Below are positions 1-9,015 of a DNA stretch of 64,000 nucleotides, piece by piece. Position numbers and translations under genes: made by a program. Source of the stretch: Modestobacter muralis (GTDB taxonomy: Bacteria > Actinomycetota > Actinomycetes > Mycobacteriales > Geodermatophilaceae); assembly GCF_010682105.1 (NCBI RefSeq), contig NZ_JAAGWH010000005.1, positions 1 to 64,000 on the forward strand, in the 5' to 3' direction. Under the pieces are notes generated by a model. It did no database searches. It saw nothing but the letters and a program-made list of their open reading frames with translations, and had not been told where the DNA came from. Numbering within the stretch: position 1 is the first letter of the stretch; every line of letters starts with the position of its first letter.

Positions 1-798
1 CGAGGCGTCGACCGGGGGCCGGTCGACGGTGGTGGCCAGCTGGTCCAGCTGGGCGGTGAGCGCCGGCTGGTCGGAGGTGAGCACCGGGTCGGCCGCGCGG
101 TCGCCGAACAGCGACGTCAGCCGGGTGAGGGGGTTCAGCGGCTGGTCGTCGACCGCGTCGACGGTGGCCGGGACGTCGAGGGCCAGGCCGGCGCTGGCCG
201 GGTGCAGCATCCCCTGGACGTCGCCGGCCTGCACGGTGCGGTCGGCCGCGACCCGCGGGGCGAGGTCGCTCTCCAGGCGGGCGGCGGCGGAGGCGGGGGA
301 CAGGCCGCCCAGCTCCACCCCGGCCACGACCGTGCCGCGGGGCACGTCGTCGCCGGAGGCGAGCAGGTCGACGCCGTAGACCGCGGCCAGCGCGAGGACC
401 GCTCCGGCCGGCACGAGCACGGCCCGGCGTCGCCACCAGTGCCCGTCCTCGCCGGCCGGGGCGGACGGCGGTCCGCCGGGGCCGTCGCCGGGAACCGACG
501 GCGGCCCGCCGGGGACCGGGGTCAGGTGCTGGGTCGCGTCGTGCGGCGCGGCGTCGCGGGCCGGGGAGAGGTGCTGGGCCTCCGCGGTGACCGGGGCGAT
601 GTGCTGAGTGGCGTCGTGCGGCGGGTCGGCGTCGGCCGGCTCGGCCGTGGGCCCGTCGGCCGGCACCCGGGCGCCGATCACCTGGGTCTCGTCCGGGGCG
701 GCCGGTGTCCCGGTGGGGACCGGGGGCGGTCCGGGGCGGTTGCCGCCGATCGTGCCGTCCGGCTGGAGACGCACGGTGTCGGAGGGGTCCTGCGGCAT
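1..798 (-). CDS. VanW-type envelope protein, N-terminal part (cut by window edge)
   Basis: The frame is open to the window edge, giving the first 266 residues. I chose the ATG at 798 because GGAGAG lies just upstream; an in-frame ATG exists further up near 915. Residues 1-120 are a Pro/Ala/Asp-rich cytoplasmic tail in which PHDATQH occurs twice (about residues 60 and 85). A transmembrane segment follows at about 126-147, then an extracytoplasmic region with the pattern GTVVAGVELGGLSPASAAARL, typical of the putative peptidoglycan-binding repeat in front of VanW domains. A cell-envelope role is known for the domain family. The VanW domain itself would lie outside the window, so the name rests on the partial domain. 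Confidence 0.7.
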   Translation of the reverse strand, partial: MPQDPSDTVRLQPDGTIGGNRPGPPPVPTGTPAAPDETQVIGARVPADGPTAEPADADPPHDATQHIAPVTAEAQHLSPARDAAPHDATQHLTPVPGGPPSVPGDGPGGPPSAPAGEDGHWWRRRAVLVPAGAVLALAAVYGVDLLASGDDVPRGTVVAGVELGGLSPASAAARLESDLAPRVAADRTVQAGDVQGMLHPASAGLALDVPATVDAVDDQPLNPLTRLTSLFGDRAADPVLTSDQPALTAQLDQLATTVDRPPVDAS

Positions 799-944
799 CG
801 GTCGCTCTCCGGATCGCTGGTCCGGGGCACCGGGTCCCGGGAACGACGAAGCCGCCGACCTCCCGTCCCCGGAGTGCGGGGTCGGGACGTCAGCGGCTTC
901 GTCGGGTGTGGGCTTCATCGCTGGCGCGACGATAGTTCCCGCAC

Positions 945-1175
945 TCAGGAGGAGACGCGCGCCTCGCCGTCGGTCTCGATGATGTCGGCTGCGAGGTCGC
1001 GGAGCTTGTCCTCGTACTCGCGTGCGTGGTGTCCACAGAAGACGAGGTCACTGCCGCTGGGGAGGACCACTCGCACCTTCGCCATGGCGCCGCAACGGTC
1101 GCAGTGGAAGGGGAGAACGAGATCTTCGGTGGGCGGGGTCGTCGTCAGCGTCTGGGTCGTCATCTGGCTCATCAC
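945..1175 (-). CDS. small zinc-ribbon-like protein (DUF7455 type)
   Basis: A 76-residue protein. It carries a CDRCGA pair of cysteines about 25 residues in and a CGHH motif about 23 residues later, a likely single zinc site, followed by a charged helix (AREYEDKLRDLAADI). This matches small actinobacterial proteins usually annotated DUF7455; their function is unknown. There are two possible starts, the ATG at 1175 and the ATG at 1163; purines (GAGAGCGAG) precede the first. It is monocistronic and lies between the VanW-type gene and a gene-free stretch. Confidence 0.8.
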   Translation of the reverse strand: MMSQMTTQTLTTTPPTEDLVLPFHCDRCGAMAKVRVVLPSGSDLVFCGHHAREYEDKLRDLAADIIETDGEARVSS

Positions 1176-1527
1176 TCGCTCTCTACCGCACGGACCCGCG
1201 GCTGCGGATCGGCCTCCTGCACAGCGCCAGGATGGTCCCTCCTGTTCCCGATCCGACGCCCGAACACCGTGACTCGCCGAAAGAGATGCGGTCGTGATCG
1301 TTCGGACACCTGGGTGGAACGGCTACAGCAGGGGACGTCGCTGGTTCGGAACTGGGTCCGGGTCGTGCACGTACTGGGTAGTGCTGGTCGCCGACGTTCA
1401 GGCCGGCTGTGTGTCCGCTGCTGTTCTGACGGGGTCCACGCTACGCCGTCTACCCGTCGGGCGCCGCCGCACACCGTCCCGTCACCCGATGGGAGGGCCT
1501 CGTGCCCCGGGACCTGGACAGGGAGAC
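1176..1527. other. gene-free stretch upstream of the small zinc-ribbon gene
   Basis: About 350 bases without a convincing gene. The open frames crossing it on both strands have biased, Arg/Pro-rich translations and look like shadows. It should hold the promoter of the minus-strand gene starting at 1175. I see no tRNA, riboswitch or repeat consensus in it. Confidence 0.5.
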
Positions 1528-1561
1528 GGCCGGCGTCTCCCTCGCGGGGGAGACGCCGGCC
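1528..1561 (-). terminator. strong hairpin after the SGNH hydrolase gene
   Basis: A perfect 14-bp stem (1528-1541 with 1548-1561) with a 6-base loop, 20 bases past the stop of the minus-strand hydrolase. It has no U tract, as is common for actinobacterial terminators. Confidence 0.8.
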
Positions 1562-1581
1562 CTTCCGGGCGTGCCGTGGGG

Positions 1582-2889
1582 TCAGCGGGGGTGGGTGGCC
1601 CCGCGCAGCAGCATGCCCAGGTCGACGGTCTCGGCCATCCTTCGGTAGCCGGCGTCACTGGGGTGCAGGTGGTCGCCGCTGTCGTAGACCGGGAGCAGCC
1701 GGCTGGTGTCGGCCGGGTCGCGCAGTGCTGCGTCGAAGTCGATGACGCCGTCGAAGGCGCCGCTGCTCCGGATCCAGTCGTTGACCAGGCGGCGCTGGGC
1801 GTCGGCGGCCGGGGTCCCGTAGCCGCCGCCGTAGACGGCGTTCGAGCCGCCGAAGGGCACCAGCGTGCCGCCGTAGATCGGCAGTCCGGCGGCGTGCACC
1901 TGGGTGATCAGCTGCTGGTACACCGCGATGACGTCCTCGGCCCGCGCGTTCTCGGCACCGATGTCGTTGATGCCCTCGGTCAGGATCACGGCCCGCACGC
2001 CGGCCTGGGTGAGCACGTCGCGGGGGAGACGGGCCGGCGCGGAGACGCCGAAGAGCTCCGGCACCCGGTCGTAGAGCAGTTCGTTGCCGCCGATGCCGGC
2101 GTTGGACACGGCGAGCGTGCGACCGGGCACCGCGGCGAACCGGCGGGCGAGCCAGTCGGGGTAGCGCTGGTCGGCGTCGACCGTGGACTGGTCGCCGTCG
2201 GTGATGGAGTCACCGAGGGCCACGACGGTGCCCACCACGGAGCGGCCGGGCAGGACGTCGACGCCGGAGGCGAACAGCCAGCAGGAGATCGGCCGGTCGA
2301 ACTGCGTGGCGGTGGGGTCGCCGGTGCGGTCGGAGCTGCCCAGGTAGTTGGTCTCCCGCGAGTTGTTGTGCTGGGTGGCCGGGCCGGTCGCCTCCGGGAG
2401 GAAGACGCTGACGCTCAGTCGCTGCAGGGCCGTCACGTCGAGCCGGACCGGGTCGCTGAGCGCCTCACCGCCCTGGGCGACGAGCACGTCCGGCCTGCCG
2501 GAGAACAGCACCGGCCGCAGCGTGCCCGGGGCCACCGCGGCGCCGGCGCCGGCGACCGCGACGGAGGCCGCGCCCACCCGGAGCGGGGCCTCGCCGAAGG
2601 CGTTGGAGACCCGGATCCGCACGGTGGAGCCGGAGGTGCTGACCGGGACGATGTTGCGGACCGTCTGGTCCTCCAGCCCCGTGTCGGCCGGGCAGCTCGC
2701 GGGGTCGAACGTCCCGCCGGCCGTGGGGCTGCCCTGCCAGCCGTTGACCCAGCCGGGAGCGGCCGGTGAGCTGGTGGGCGGGGCGCCGGTCGCCTCCGCG
2801 GCGGTGACCGCCGTCAGGGGGAGCGCCACGAGCAGGGCGCTGCCCAGGGCCGCGGCCCTGAGTCGGCGGAAACGGGACGGGACGGCCAT
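1582..2889 (-). CDS. secreted SGNH/GDSL-family lipase or esterase
   Basis: A 435-residue exported hydrolase. The ATG at 2889 is chosen because AGAGGCG lies 4 bases upstream and it places a clean signal peptide (RFRRLR, then a hydrophobic stretch ending TAVTAAEATG) at the N terminus. The SGNH blocks are visible: GDSITDG (nucleophile Ser), a Gly in NAGIGGNE, GINDIG (Asn) and DHLHPS (Asp and His). The 200 or so residues before GDSIT form an extra beta-rich domain common in actinobacterial secreted members. Extracellular ester hydrolysis is the expected role; the substrate cannot be told. It is flanked by terminators on both sides, so it is probably monocistronic. Confidence 0.85.
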   Translation of the reverse strand: MAVPSRFRRLRAAALGSALLVALPLTAVTAAEATGAPPTSSPAAPGWVNGWQGSPTAGGTFDPASCPADTGLEDQTVRNIVPVSTSGSTVRIRVSNAFGEAPLRVGAASVAVAGAGAAVAPGTLRPVLFSGRPDVLVAQGGEALSDPVRLDVTALQRLSVSVFLPEATGPATQHNNSRETNYLGSSDRTGDPTATQFDRPISCWLFASGVDVLPGRSVVGTVVALGDSITDGDQSTVDADQRYPDWLARRFAAVPGRTLAVSNAGIGGNELLYDRVPELFGVSAPARLPRDVLTQAGVRAVILTEGINDIGAENARAEDVIAVYQQLITQVHAAGLPIYGGTLVPFGGSNAVYGGGYGTPAADAQRRLVNDWIRSSGAFDGVIDFDAALRDPADTSRLLPVYDSGDHLHPSDAGYRRMAETVDLGMLLRGATHPR

Positions 2890-2988
2890 GTCGCCTCTAT
2901 GCGGACGAATGTGCTCCAGTGCACATCGCGTGCTCGGCATGCTGCCAGTGCCCGCACCGGACCGCCCGTCGGAAGTTCCCGGAACACG

Positions 2989-3024
2989 ACGACGGCCGGC
3001 GCCCCGCAGGGCACCGGCCGTCGT
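2989..3024 (-). terminator. hairpin after sigA
   Basis: A 16-bp stem (2989-3004 with 3009-3024), with a single G-U type pair on the minus strand and a 4-base loop. It lies 63 bases downstream of the sigA stop and upstream of the SGNH hydrolase promoter. Confidence 0.75.
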
Positions 3025-3086
3025 ACGGCCCCCTCGCAGGGTCCCGGGCCGCGCGGAGCGTGGCCTGGGGGCGAGGGGGTCCTTCG

Positions 3087-4454
3087 TCAGTCCAGGTAGT
3101 CGCGCAGGACCTGGCTGCGGCTGGGGTGCCGGAGCTTCGACATGGTCTTGGACTCGATCTGCCGGATCCGCTCGCGGGTGACCCCGTAGACCTGGCCGAT
3201 CTCGTCGAGGGTGCGCGGCTGGCCGTCGGTGAGGCCGAAGCGCAGTCGGACGACGCCGGCCTCCCGCTCCGAGAGCGTCTGCAGGACGCTGGTCAGCTGG
3301 TCCTGCATCAGCGTGAAGCTGACCGCGTCGACGGCCACGACGGCCTCGGAGTCCTCGATGAAGTCACCGAGCTGGCTGTCGCCCTCGTCGCCGATGGTCT
3401 GGTCGAGGCTGATCGGCTCCCGGGCGTACTGCTGGATCTCCAGCACCTTGTCCGGGGTGATGTCCATCTCCTTGGCCAGCTCCTCCGGCGTGGGCTCGCG
3501 GCCCAGGTCCTGGAGCAGCTCGCGCTGGATGCGGCCGAGCTTGTTGATGACCTCGACCATGTGCACCGGGATGCGGATGGTGCGCGCCTGGTCGGCCATG
3601 GCGCGGGTGATGGCCTGGCGGATCCACCAGGTGGCGTAGGTGGAGAACTTGTAGCCCTTGGTGTAGTCGAACTTCTCGACCGCGCGGATGAGCCCGAGGT
3701 TGCCCTCCTGGATGAGGTCCAGGAAGGCCATGCCGCGGCCGGTGTAGCGCTTGGCCAGGGAGACCACGAGGCGGAGGTTGGCCTCGAGCAGGTGGTTCTT
3801 GGCGCGCTCGCCGTCACGGACGATCCAGTTGAGGTCACGGCGCATCTGCGGGGAGAGCTTCTGGCCCTCCTCCTCGACCTGCCGGATGCGCTCGGAGCCG
3901 TAGAGCCCGGCCTCGATCCGCTTGGCGAGGTCCACCTCCTCCTCGGCGGTGAGGAGAGCGACCTTGCCGATCTGCTTGAGGTAGGCGCGGACCGAGTCGG
4001 CGGAGGCGGTGAGCTCGGCGTCCTTGCGGGCCTGCCGCAGCGCCTCGGACTCCTCCTCGTCGTCCCACTCGAACTCCGGGCCCTCGCCCTCGGCCTTGTC
4101 GTCGGCGACCTCGGCGACGGCCACGCCGTCCTTGCCGGTCACGACGGCCTCGTCGAGCGTCAGCCCTTCGGCACCGTCGACCACGGCGACGGCGGCGCCG
4201 TCGGAGGCGACCGCGGTGAGGACGGCGCCGGTGCCGGTGCCGGGGGAGGGGGCGATCGTCGGCTTGCGGGCGGCGCTCTTACGGGCGGGGGTGCCGGCAG
4301 CGGACTTCGCGGCGGCCTTCTTGGCCGGGGCCTTCTTGGCCGGGGCGACCGGGGCGGTGGCCTGCGCCGCCGTGGTGGAACGGGCGGCGACCGTCCTGCT
4401 GCGGCTCGGGCTGCTCACCGTGTTCGACTCCGGTCCTGGCTGGTCGGCGGGCAC
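3087..4454 (-). CDS. sigA: primary RNA polymerase sigma factor SigA (HrdB/RpoD type)
   Basis: A 455-residue principal sigma-70 factor that directs RNA polymerase to housekeeping promoters. The N-terminal 150 residues are low-complexity, Ala/Lys-rich ([11 protein letters not shown]) then acidic, as in actinobacterial HrdB proteins. Region 1.2 starts about 153, region 2 contains [19 protein letters not shown] and ATWWIRQAI (-10 recognition and melting), region 3 follows, and region 4 ends with [20 protein letters not shown], the -35 helix-turn-helix. The GTG start at 4454 has GGAAGGAA upstream. A promoter is visible at 4646-4675, implying a leader near 190 bases. The neighbours ppgK and suhB match the conserved actinobacterial order. 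Confidence 0.97.
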   Translation of the reverse strand: MPADQPGPESNTVSSPSRSRTVAARSTTAAQATAPVAPAKKAPAKKAAAKSAAGTPARKSAARKPTIAPSPGTGTGAVLTAVASDGAAVAVVDGAEGLTLDEAVVTGKDGVAVAEVADDKAEGEGPEFEWDDEEESEALRQARKDAELTASADSVRAYLKQIGKVALLTAEEEVDLAKRIEAGLYGSERIRQVEEEGQKLSPQMRRDLNWIVRDGERAKNHLLEANLRLVVSLAKRYTGRGMAFLDLIQEGNLGLIRAVEKFDYTKGYKFSTYATWWIRQAITRAMADQARTIRIPVHMVEVINKLGRIQRELLQDLGREPTPEELAKEMDITPDKVLEIQQYAREPISLDQTIGDEGDSQLGDFIEDSEAVVAVDAVSFTLMQDQLTSVLQTLSEREAGVVRLRFGLTDGQPRTLDEIGQVYGVTRERIRQIESKTMSKLRHPSRSQVLRDYLD

Positions 4455-4645
4455 TCAGGTTCCTTCCCGTACTACTGCGGTGCGTTCCTCGAGAGCCGTG
4501 TGGCCCGCGGGCAGCGGCCTCCGGCGCCGCCTGGTCCCAGCGGCCCGCCGGCGTTCCCGGTCGGTGACCCACCGGGAAGGCGTTTCACCGTGCTGGGAGC
4601 GGGGGATGACCTGTTGGCTGGGGGAGCGGCGCGCGGGGCTCCTCC

Positions 4646-4675
4646 ATTGTAACGACGGCACAGCGGCGGTCCACA
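4646..4675 (-). promoter_or_regulatory. probable sigA promoter
   Basis: On the minus strand, TGTGGA, an 18-base spacer and TACAAT. This is one of the few near-consensus -10 hexamers in the window and stands out in the GC-rich background. It would give a long sigA leader. Confidence 0.6.
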
Positions 4676-4736
4676 GGGTTCGCTCCGGGCGGGCGGCCCG
4701 GTGACCAGCACGCTCCTGTCCGCACGGTCCGACGGC

Positions 4737-4761
4737 GGGCCCCGGGGCGTGCCCGGGGCCC
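4737..4761 (-). terminator. hairpin after ppgK
   Basis: A perfect 10-bp GC stem (4737-4746 with 4752-4761) with a 5-base loop, starting 5 bases after the ppgK stop. Confidence 0.65.
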
Positions 4762-4766
4762 CATCG

Positions 4767-5510
4767 TCACTGTCCGATGTGCTGCTCGGCAGCCAGGGCC
4801 GCGCCGACGATGCCGGCGTCGTTGAGCAGCTGCGCCGGCACCACACGGGTGCGGGTGGACAGCAGCGGGACCCACTTCTCGGCCTTCTTGCTCACCCCGC
4901 CACCGACGATGATCAGGTCGGCCCACAGGCTCATCTCGAGGGTGTCGAGGTAGCGGTCGACCCGCTTGGCCCAGGCCGGGTAGCTCAGGCCCTCGCGCTC
5001 CCGCGCGGCGGCGGAAGCGGCCTTCTCGCCGTCGGCGCCGTCGACCTCGATGTGCCCGAACTCGGTGTTGGGGACCAGCTGGCCGTCGATGAACAGGGCG
5101 CTGCCGATGCCGGTGCCGAAGGTGAGCATCAGGACCAGCCCGCGCTCGCCGCGGCCGGCGCCGTAGGCCATCTCGGCGATGCCGGCGGCGTCGGCGTCGT
5201 TCAGCGTCTGCACCGTGCCGGGGATGACCGCCTCGAGCCCGGACGCCATGTCCGTGCCGATCCACGAGTGGTCCATGTTCGCGGCGGTGAACGCCACGCC
5301 GTGCTTCATCACCCCGGGATAGGTGACGCCGATCCGCCCCTCCCAGCCGAACTGACCGACGATGTCGGCCACCACGCCGTAGACCGGAGCAGGGAGCGCC
5401 GGCTGCGGCGTCGGGATCCGTACCCGCTCACCCACCAGCTCGCCCCTGTCCAGGTCGACGACGCAACCCTTGATACCGCTGCCACCGATGTCCACTCCGA
5501 AGCCCTGCAC
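4767..5510 (-). CDS. ppgK: polyphosphate glucokinase (ROK family)
   Basis: A 247-residue cytoplasmic kinase that phosphorylates glucose using polyphosphate, and in many actinobacteria also ATP. The N-terminal phosphate loop DIGGSGIKG (about residues 7-15), GVTYPGVM, the sugar-binding LNDADAAGIAE and the second phosphate motif LTFGTGIGSALF match the PpgK branch of ROK proteins. The GTG start at 5510 lacks a Shine-Dalgarno sequence but has TAGCCT ending 7 bases before it, so the mRNA is probably leaderless. It is divergent from suhB with a 59-base gap and downstream of sigA in the conserved order. Confidence 0.95.
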   Translation of the reverse strand: MQGFGVDIGGSGIKGCVVDLDRGELVGERVRIPTPQPALPAPVYGVVADIVGQFGWEGRIGVTYPGVMKHGVAFTAANMDHSWIGTDMASGLEAVIPGTVQTLNDADAAGIAEMAYGAGRGERGLVLMLTFGTGIGSALFIDGQLVPNTEFGHIEVDGADGEKAASAAAREREGLSYPAWAKRVDRYLDTLEMSLWADLIIVGGGVSKKAEKWVPLLSTRTRVVPAQLLNDAGIVGAALAAEQHIGQ

Positions 5511-5516
5511 GCGGAC

Positions 5517-5522
5517 AGGCTA
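5517..5522 (-). promoter_or_regulatory. -10 box of leaderless ppgK
   Basis: TAGCCT on the minus strand, 6 bases before the GTG start. This is the TANNNT plus 6-7 base arrangement typical of leaderless actinobacterial transcripts. Confidence 0.6.
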
Positions 5523-5569
5523 GTGACCCAGCGCACCGACGTCGCGCAGGTCGGGCAGGATCCCTCCTC

Positions 5570-6400
5570 GTGATGACCTCCGGCACCGCTCGACCCGACC
5601 TGCACACCGAGCTGCTGGAGCTGGCCCGGTCCACCGCCGAGGAGGCCGCGCTGCTCGTCGGGGCGGGGCGCAGCACGGCCGCCGACCAGGTCGACACCAA
5701 GTCCTCACCCGTCGACGTGGTCACCGCCGTCGACCGCGCCAGCGAGACGCTGATCGTGCGCCGGCTGCTGGAGGCGCGCCCGGACGACGGCGTGCTGGGG
5801 GAGGAGGGCGCCTCGACCGAGGGCACCAGCGGCGTCCGCTGGGTCGTCGACCCGATCGACGGCACCGTCAACTTCCTCTACGGGCTGCCGGCGTTCGCCG
5901 TCTCCATCGCCGGGGAGGTCGACGGGCGCACCGAGGTCGGGGTGGTGCTCAACGTCGCGACCGGCGAGCTCTTCACCGCCGTCCGCGGCGGCGGCGCCTG
6001 GCTGACCGCGCCGGGGGCGGCGACCGTGCAGCTGCACGGCAGTGCGCCGGCGTCGCTGAGCCAGTCGCTGGTGGCCACCGGGTTCGGCTACGGCACCGAG
6101 CAGCGCCGGGTGCAGGGCGCGGTGGTCGCCCAGCTGCTGCCCGAGGTGCGTGACATCCGCCGCTGGGGGTGCGCCTCGCTGGACCTGTGCGCGGCCGCGG
6201 CCGGCCGGGTCGACGCCTACTACGAGCAGGGCCTCAAGCCCTGGGACCACGCGGCCGGTGCGCTGGTCGCCGCCGAGGCCGGGCTCGTGGTCACCGGCAC
6301 CGCCGGGCGACCGTTCGCCGAGCCGATGGCCGTGGCGGCCGCGCCGTCGGTGGCCGGCCCGCTGGTGGAGCTGCTCGAGCGCCTGCACACCGACAGCTGA
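5570..6400 (+). CDS. suhB: inositol-1-monophosphatase family protein
   Basis: A 276-residue Mg-dependent phosphatase of the IMPase family that dephosphorylates inositol-1-phosphate; in actinobacteria this feeds phosphatidylinositol and mycothiol synthesis. Metal ligands are visible: Glu in GEEGAS, WVVDPIDGTVNF (motif A) and LKPWDHAAGALV (motif B). A GTG and an ATG are adjacent at 5570 and 5573. Only weak purines precede them, so the exact start is open. It is divergent from ppgK as in mycobacteria. Confidence 0.92.
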   Translation: MMTSGTARPDLHTELLELARSTAEEAALLVGAGRSTAADQVDTKSSPVDVVTAVDRASETLIVRRLLEARPDDGVLGEEGASTEGTSGVRWVVDPIDGTVNFLYGLPAFAVSIAGEVDGRTEVGVVLNVATGELFTAVRGGGAWLTAPGAATVQLHGSAPASLSQSLVATGFGYGTEQRRVQGAVVAQLLPEVRDIRRWGCASLDLCAAAAGRVDAYYEQGLKPWDHAAGALVAAEAGLVVTGTAGRPFAEPMAVAAAPSVAGPLVELLERLHTDS

Positions 6401-6418
6401 CCCACCGGGCCGGAGGAC

Positions 6419-6973
6419 CTACGGGACCGGGCAGGCCCCGGCGGCGGTCGTCGGCGGCACCAGCGCGGCGGCCACCGCGTCCTGGGTGGCCAGGCCGGCG
6501 AACTCCGGCCCGATGACCACGTCGACGGTCGCCTCGGCGCGGCCGTCCTGGCGCTCGCCGGCGCCCGGGAGCTGCAGGGCCACGAACCGGGCCAGCCCGT
6601 CGCGGCCGGGGCCGAAGCGCACCTCGCCGACGCCGGTCACCTCGTTGCCGCTGCGGTCGTTCTCCGTCAGCCCGACGGTGAAGCCGCGCGAGCGGAGCGT
6701 CTCGGCGACCTTCCCCGCCTCGCCGGCCACGTCGGAGGCGTTGAGCACGTTGATCGTGAAGGTCGCGGGGTCGACCTCGGTCGGGACGGCGGCGGCGCTG
6801 CTGCAGGCCGCCGCGCGCTCCTCGTCCCGGCGCTCCTCGTCGCTGAGCACGTCGAACCACACGGCGAGGGCGGCCAGCGCCAGCAGCAGCAGCAGGACCA
6901 GGGCCGGGATCGGGCGACGGGTGCGGCGGGGTGTGGCGCGGCGCACCCCGGGCTCGCTGGCGAGGTCGGTCAC
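6419..6973 (-). CDS. LytR C-terminal-domain membrane protein (Cei-like)
   Basis: A 184-residue protein with a short basic cytoplasmic tail, one transmembrane helix (about residues 23-42) and an extracytoplasmic LytR_C domain (TINVLNASDVAGEAGKVAETL, about 73 onward). The synteny suhB - this gene - DUF4193 corresponds to mycobacterial cei (Rv2700), a protein linked to envelope integrity. The Ala-Cys-rich linker is unremarkable. It is convergent with suhB, with 18 bases between stops. Confidence 0.82.
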   Translation of the reverse strand: MTDLASEPGVRRATPRRTRRPIPALVLLLLLALAALAVWFDVLSDEERRDEERAAACSSAAAVPTEVDPATFTINVLNASDVAGEAGKVAETLRSRGFTVGLTENDRSGNEVTGVGEVRFGPGRDGLARFVALQLPGAGERQDGRAEATVDVVIGPEFAGLATQDAVAAALVPPTTAAGACPVP

Positions 6974-7540
6974 GGGGTCCTCACAGCGGCGAGCTCTGAC
7001 ACGGGAGTGACCCTAGTGGCGGGCGCGGTGGCTGCGGCGCACCGTGCGGGGGCCGGGCGCGTCCCGACCCCGCCGGCGGCCGGTCCCCACCCCGGCGCAG
7101 CGGCCGCCGGGCCCCCGACCAGCGGCGTCCCCGGCCCGGCGCCGCCGCCCGGCGGGCGGGTCGCGACGGTGGGTCCGCCGCCTCTCCGGGCCGGACCGGG
7201 GGAGGGGTAGCCTCTGGCGCTCCGCCCCCAGGACGACGTCCGCGGGACCCCGGTGTGCCCGGCCGCGGACGGCGGGCACAAACCGGGACCCCACGACGTT
7301 GGGCGGCTGGCCGGAGCGCAGCACGGGGCGCTGGGCCGACCACGTGGACGCGAGTCCGCACCCGGTCGGCCGGATGCCTCCGGTGCACCACCGTGCCACC
7401 CGGTCCGCGGCCCACCAGGGGTCGCAGGCCGACGACAGACCACCGACCGCTCCGGCGGCCGGCACCACCCACCGGCTGCTCGGAGCGCCGGGGGCAGACG
7501 AGCGGGCCGAGCGCCCGCGACGAGAGAGAGAGGGCACACC
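6974..7540. other. long gene-free region between cei-like and DUF4193 genes
   Basis: 567 bases with no convincing gene; overlapping open frames on both strands are Pro/Arg-rich shadows. The region must hold the divergent promoters. On the plus strand TAGCCT at 7209-7214 is a -10 candidate; if used, the DUF4193 mRNA would have a leader of about 320 bases. I recognise no known riboswitch or ncRNA consensus. Confidence 0.5.
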
Positions 7541-7840
7541 ATGGCCCAGGACTACGACGCACCGCGGCGCAACGAGGCGGACGAGCTCGGCGAGGACTCC
7601 CTCGAGGAGCTCAAGGCCCGCCGGGCAGAGGCGCAGTCCTCCTCGGTCGACGTCGACGAGACCGACTTCAACGAGGCCCTCGAGCTCCCCGGGGCCGACC
7701 TGTCCGGTGAGGAGCTCACGGTCCGCGTGCTGCCCAAGCAGGAGGACGAGTTCACCTGCTCGCGCTGCTTCCTGGTGCAACACCGCAGCCGCCTGGCCGC
7801 CACCAAGGGCGACGCGCTGTACTGCCGCGACTGCGCCTGA
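7541..7840 (+). CDS. DUF4193 zinc-ribbon protein
   Basis: A 99-residue acidic protein ending in a zinc ribbon: CSRC near residue 75 and YCRDC at the very end. This is the actinobacteria-wide DUF4193 family (Rv2699c in M. tuberculosis) of unknown function. The ATG is preceded by GAGAGAGAGGG. The long leader upstream and a strong terminator downstream make it a single transcription unit. Confidence 0.92.
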   Translation: MAQDYDAPRRNEADELGEDSLEELKARRAEAQSSSVDVDETDFNEALELPGADLSGEELTVRVLPKQEDEFTCSRCFLVQHRSRLAATKGDALYCRDCA

Positions 7841-7845
7841 TGAAG

Positions 7846-7899
7846 GGCCCCCTCGCCCCCCACCACTCGTTCCTCGTGGCGGGACCCTACGAGGGGGCC
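7846..7899 (+). terminator. hairpin after the DUF4193 gene
   Basis: A perfect 10-bp stem (7846-7855 with 7890-7899) enclosing a 34-base loop that can form an inner GTGG/CCAC helix. It starts 6 bases after the stop. Confidence 0.7.
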
Positions 7900-8008
7900 T
7901 GACCCTCGCCCCACCACGCGGGACCACGCGGTCGGGCCTGGCACGGTGGGGGACGTTCGTCGCCGACCGGGTGCGGGCAGTACCGGAGCTCTGGACGGAG
8001 AGGCACCG

Positions 8009-8947
8009 ATGACACAGCACGGTCAGGGCACAGGGTCACCGCGCGACGTCCCACCGCCGCGTCCCGTGGGCGAGCCGGTCGAGGGCGAGGTCCTCGACGG
8101 CGGCAGCGGACCCGGCGACGGGCTCGGCGCTGCCGGGCGCGCGCTGGCCGACGCGGTCGCGGGCCTGCTGGGCCGCGACGACAAGGCCGGCCCCGCCGGT
8201 GCCAGGCGCTCCGCCGGCGCCCGCGCGGCGGGCAGCGTGCTCACCGAGGTCATCTCCGCCCTCGCCGGAGCCGCCCGGTCCGCCGACACCGGCGGCTCCC
8301 GGCCCGGTCCGGGCCGGCCCGGACCGGACGCGAAGGGCGCCAAGGGCGGTGGCATCGGACCCGGCGGGCTGCTGTCGGACCTGCTGGACGCCGCCGCGCC
8401 CCGGTTGCCGATCCGCGACGCGGCCCGGCTGCGGGCGGCGCACCCCGGGGCCACCGACGGCGAGATCGCCGACGTCCTCGTCGCCCGCGCGGCCCGGCTC
8501 ACCGCCGGCGTGGGGGCGGCGACCGGTGGCCTGGCCGCCGCGCAGTGGTTCGCCCCGCCCACGCTGGTCGCCGTCCCGCTGGAGCTCGGCGCCCAGACGG
8601 TGCTGGTGGCTGCGGTCGAGGTCGTGCTCGTCGGCGAGCTGCACGAGCTGGCCGGCCGTCCGGCGCCCGGCGACGCCCGGGCCCGCGCCGGTGCCTACCT
8701 GGCCAGCTGGACGACGCAGCGAGCCGTGGGCACGGGCGGCTCCGGCGGGCTGCTGTCGATGCTGGGCACGGCCGGCGCCTCGGCGGTCCGTCGCCGGCTC
8801 ACCCGGCGGATGGCCCGCAGCACCACCTCGATGGCCCCGCTGCTCCTCGGCGCCAGCCTGGCCGCCCGCAGCAACCGCAAGGCCACCGTGACCCTGGCCG
8901 ACCGGCTGCGGGCCGACCTGCACCTGCCGCCCGCCGCGACGCCCTGA
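8009..8947 (+). CDS. hypothetical protein with hydrophobic core segments
   Basis: A 312-residue protein of no family I recognise. The ATG at 8009 is chosen because GGAGAGG lies 6 bases upstream. The N-terminal 125 residues are Gly/Pro/Ala-rich and probably disordered. Residues 125-312 look folded, with two hydrophobic stretches (about 175-215 and 280-295) that could be membrane-associated or a packed core. It occupies the place where mycobacteria carry a DUF3093 gene, but I see no clear similarity. It is upstream of dut, with a separate promoter in between. Confidence 0.75.
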   Translation: MTQHGQGTGSPRDVPPPRPVGEPVEGEVLDGGSGPGDGLGAAGRALADAVAGLLGRDDKAGPAGARRSAGARAAGSVLTEVISALAGAARSADTGGSRPGPGRPGPDAKGAKGGGIGPGGLLSDLLDAAAPRLPIRDAARLRAAHPGATDGEIADVLVARAARLTAGVGAATGGLAAAQWFAPPTLVAVPLELGAQTVLVAAVEVVLVGELHELAGRPAPGDARARAGAYLASWTTQRAVGTGGSGGLLSMLGTAGASAVRRRLTRRMARSTTSMAPLLLGASLAARSNRKATVTLADRLRADLHLPPAATP

Positions 8948-9002
8948 GCACGACCGCGGTGCACGGCGTGCGGCCCGCCGCGGGCGGCGGTGGCGGCGGG
9001 GC

Positions 9003-9008
9003 TAGCCT
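9003..9008 (+). promoter_or_regulatory. -10 box of leaderless dut
   Basis: TAGCCT followed by 7 bases and the GTG start of dut at 9016, with no Shine-Dalgarno sequence. Confidence 0.65.
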
Positions 9009-9015
9009 CGCCGCC

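Noticed and set aside
202-1272. Long plus-strand open frame of 356 codons
   Set aside because: It opposes the VanW-type and zinc-ribbon genes, its translation is Arg/Gly-rich with no family pattern, and it has no ribosome-binding site; it is a high-GC shadow.
4472-4846. Minus-strand frame in the sigA-ppgK gap
   Set aside because: It overlaps the ppgK terminator and the sigA promoter and leader; the translation is Arg/Pro/Ser-rich without a family pattern.
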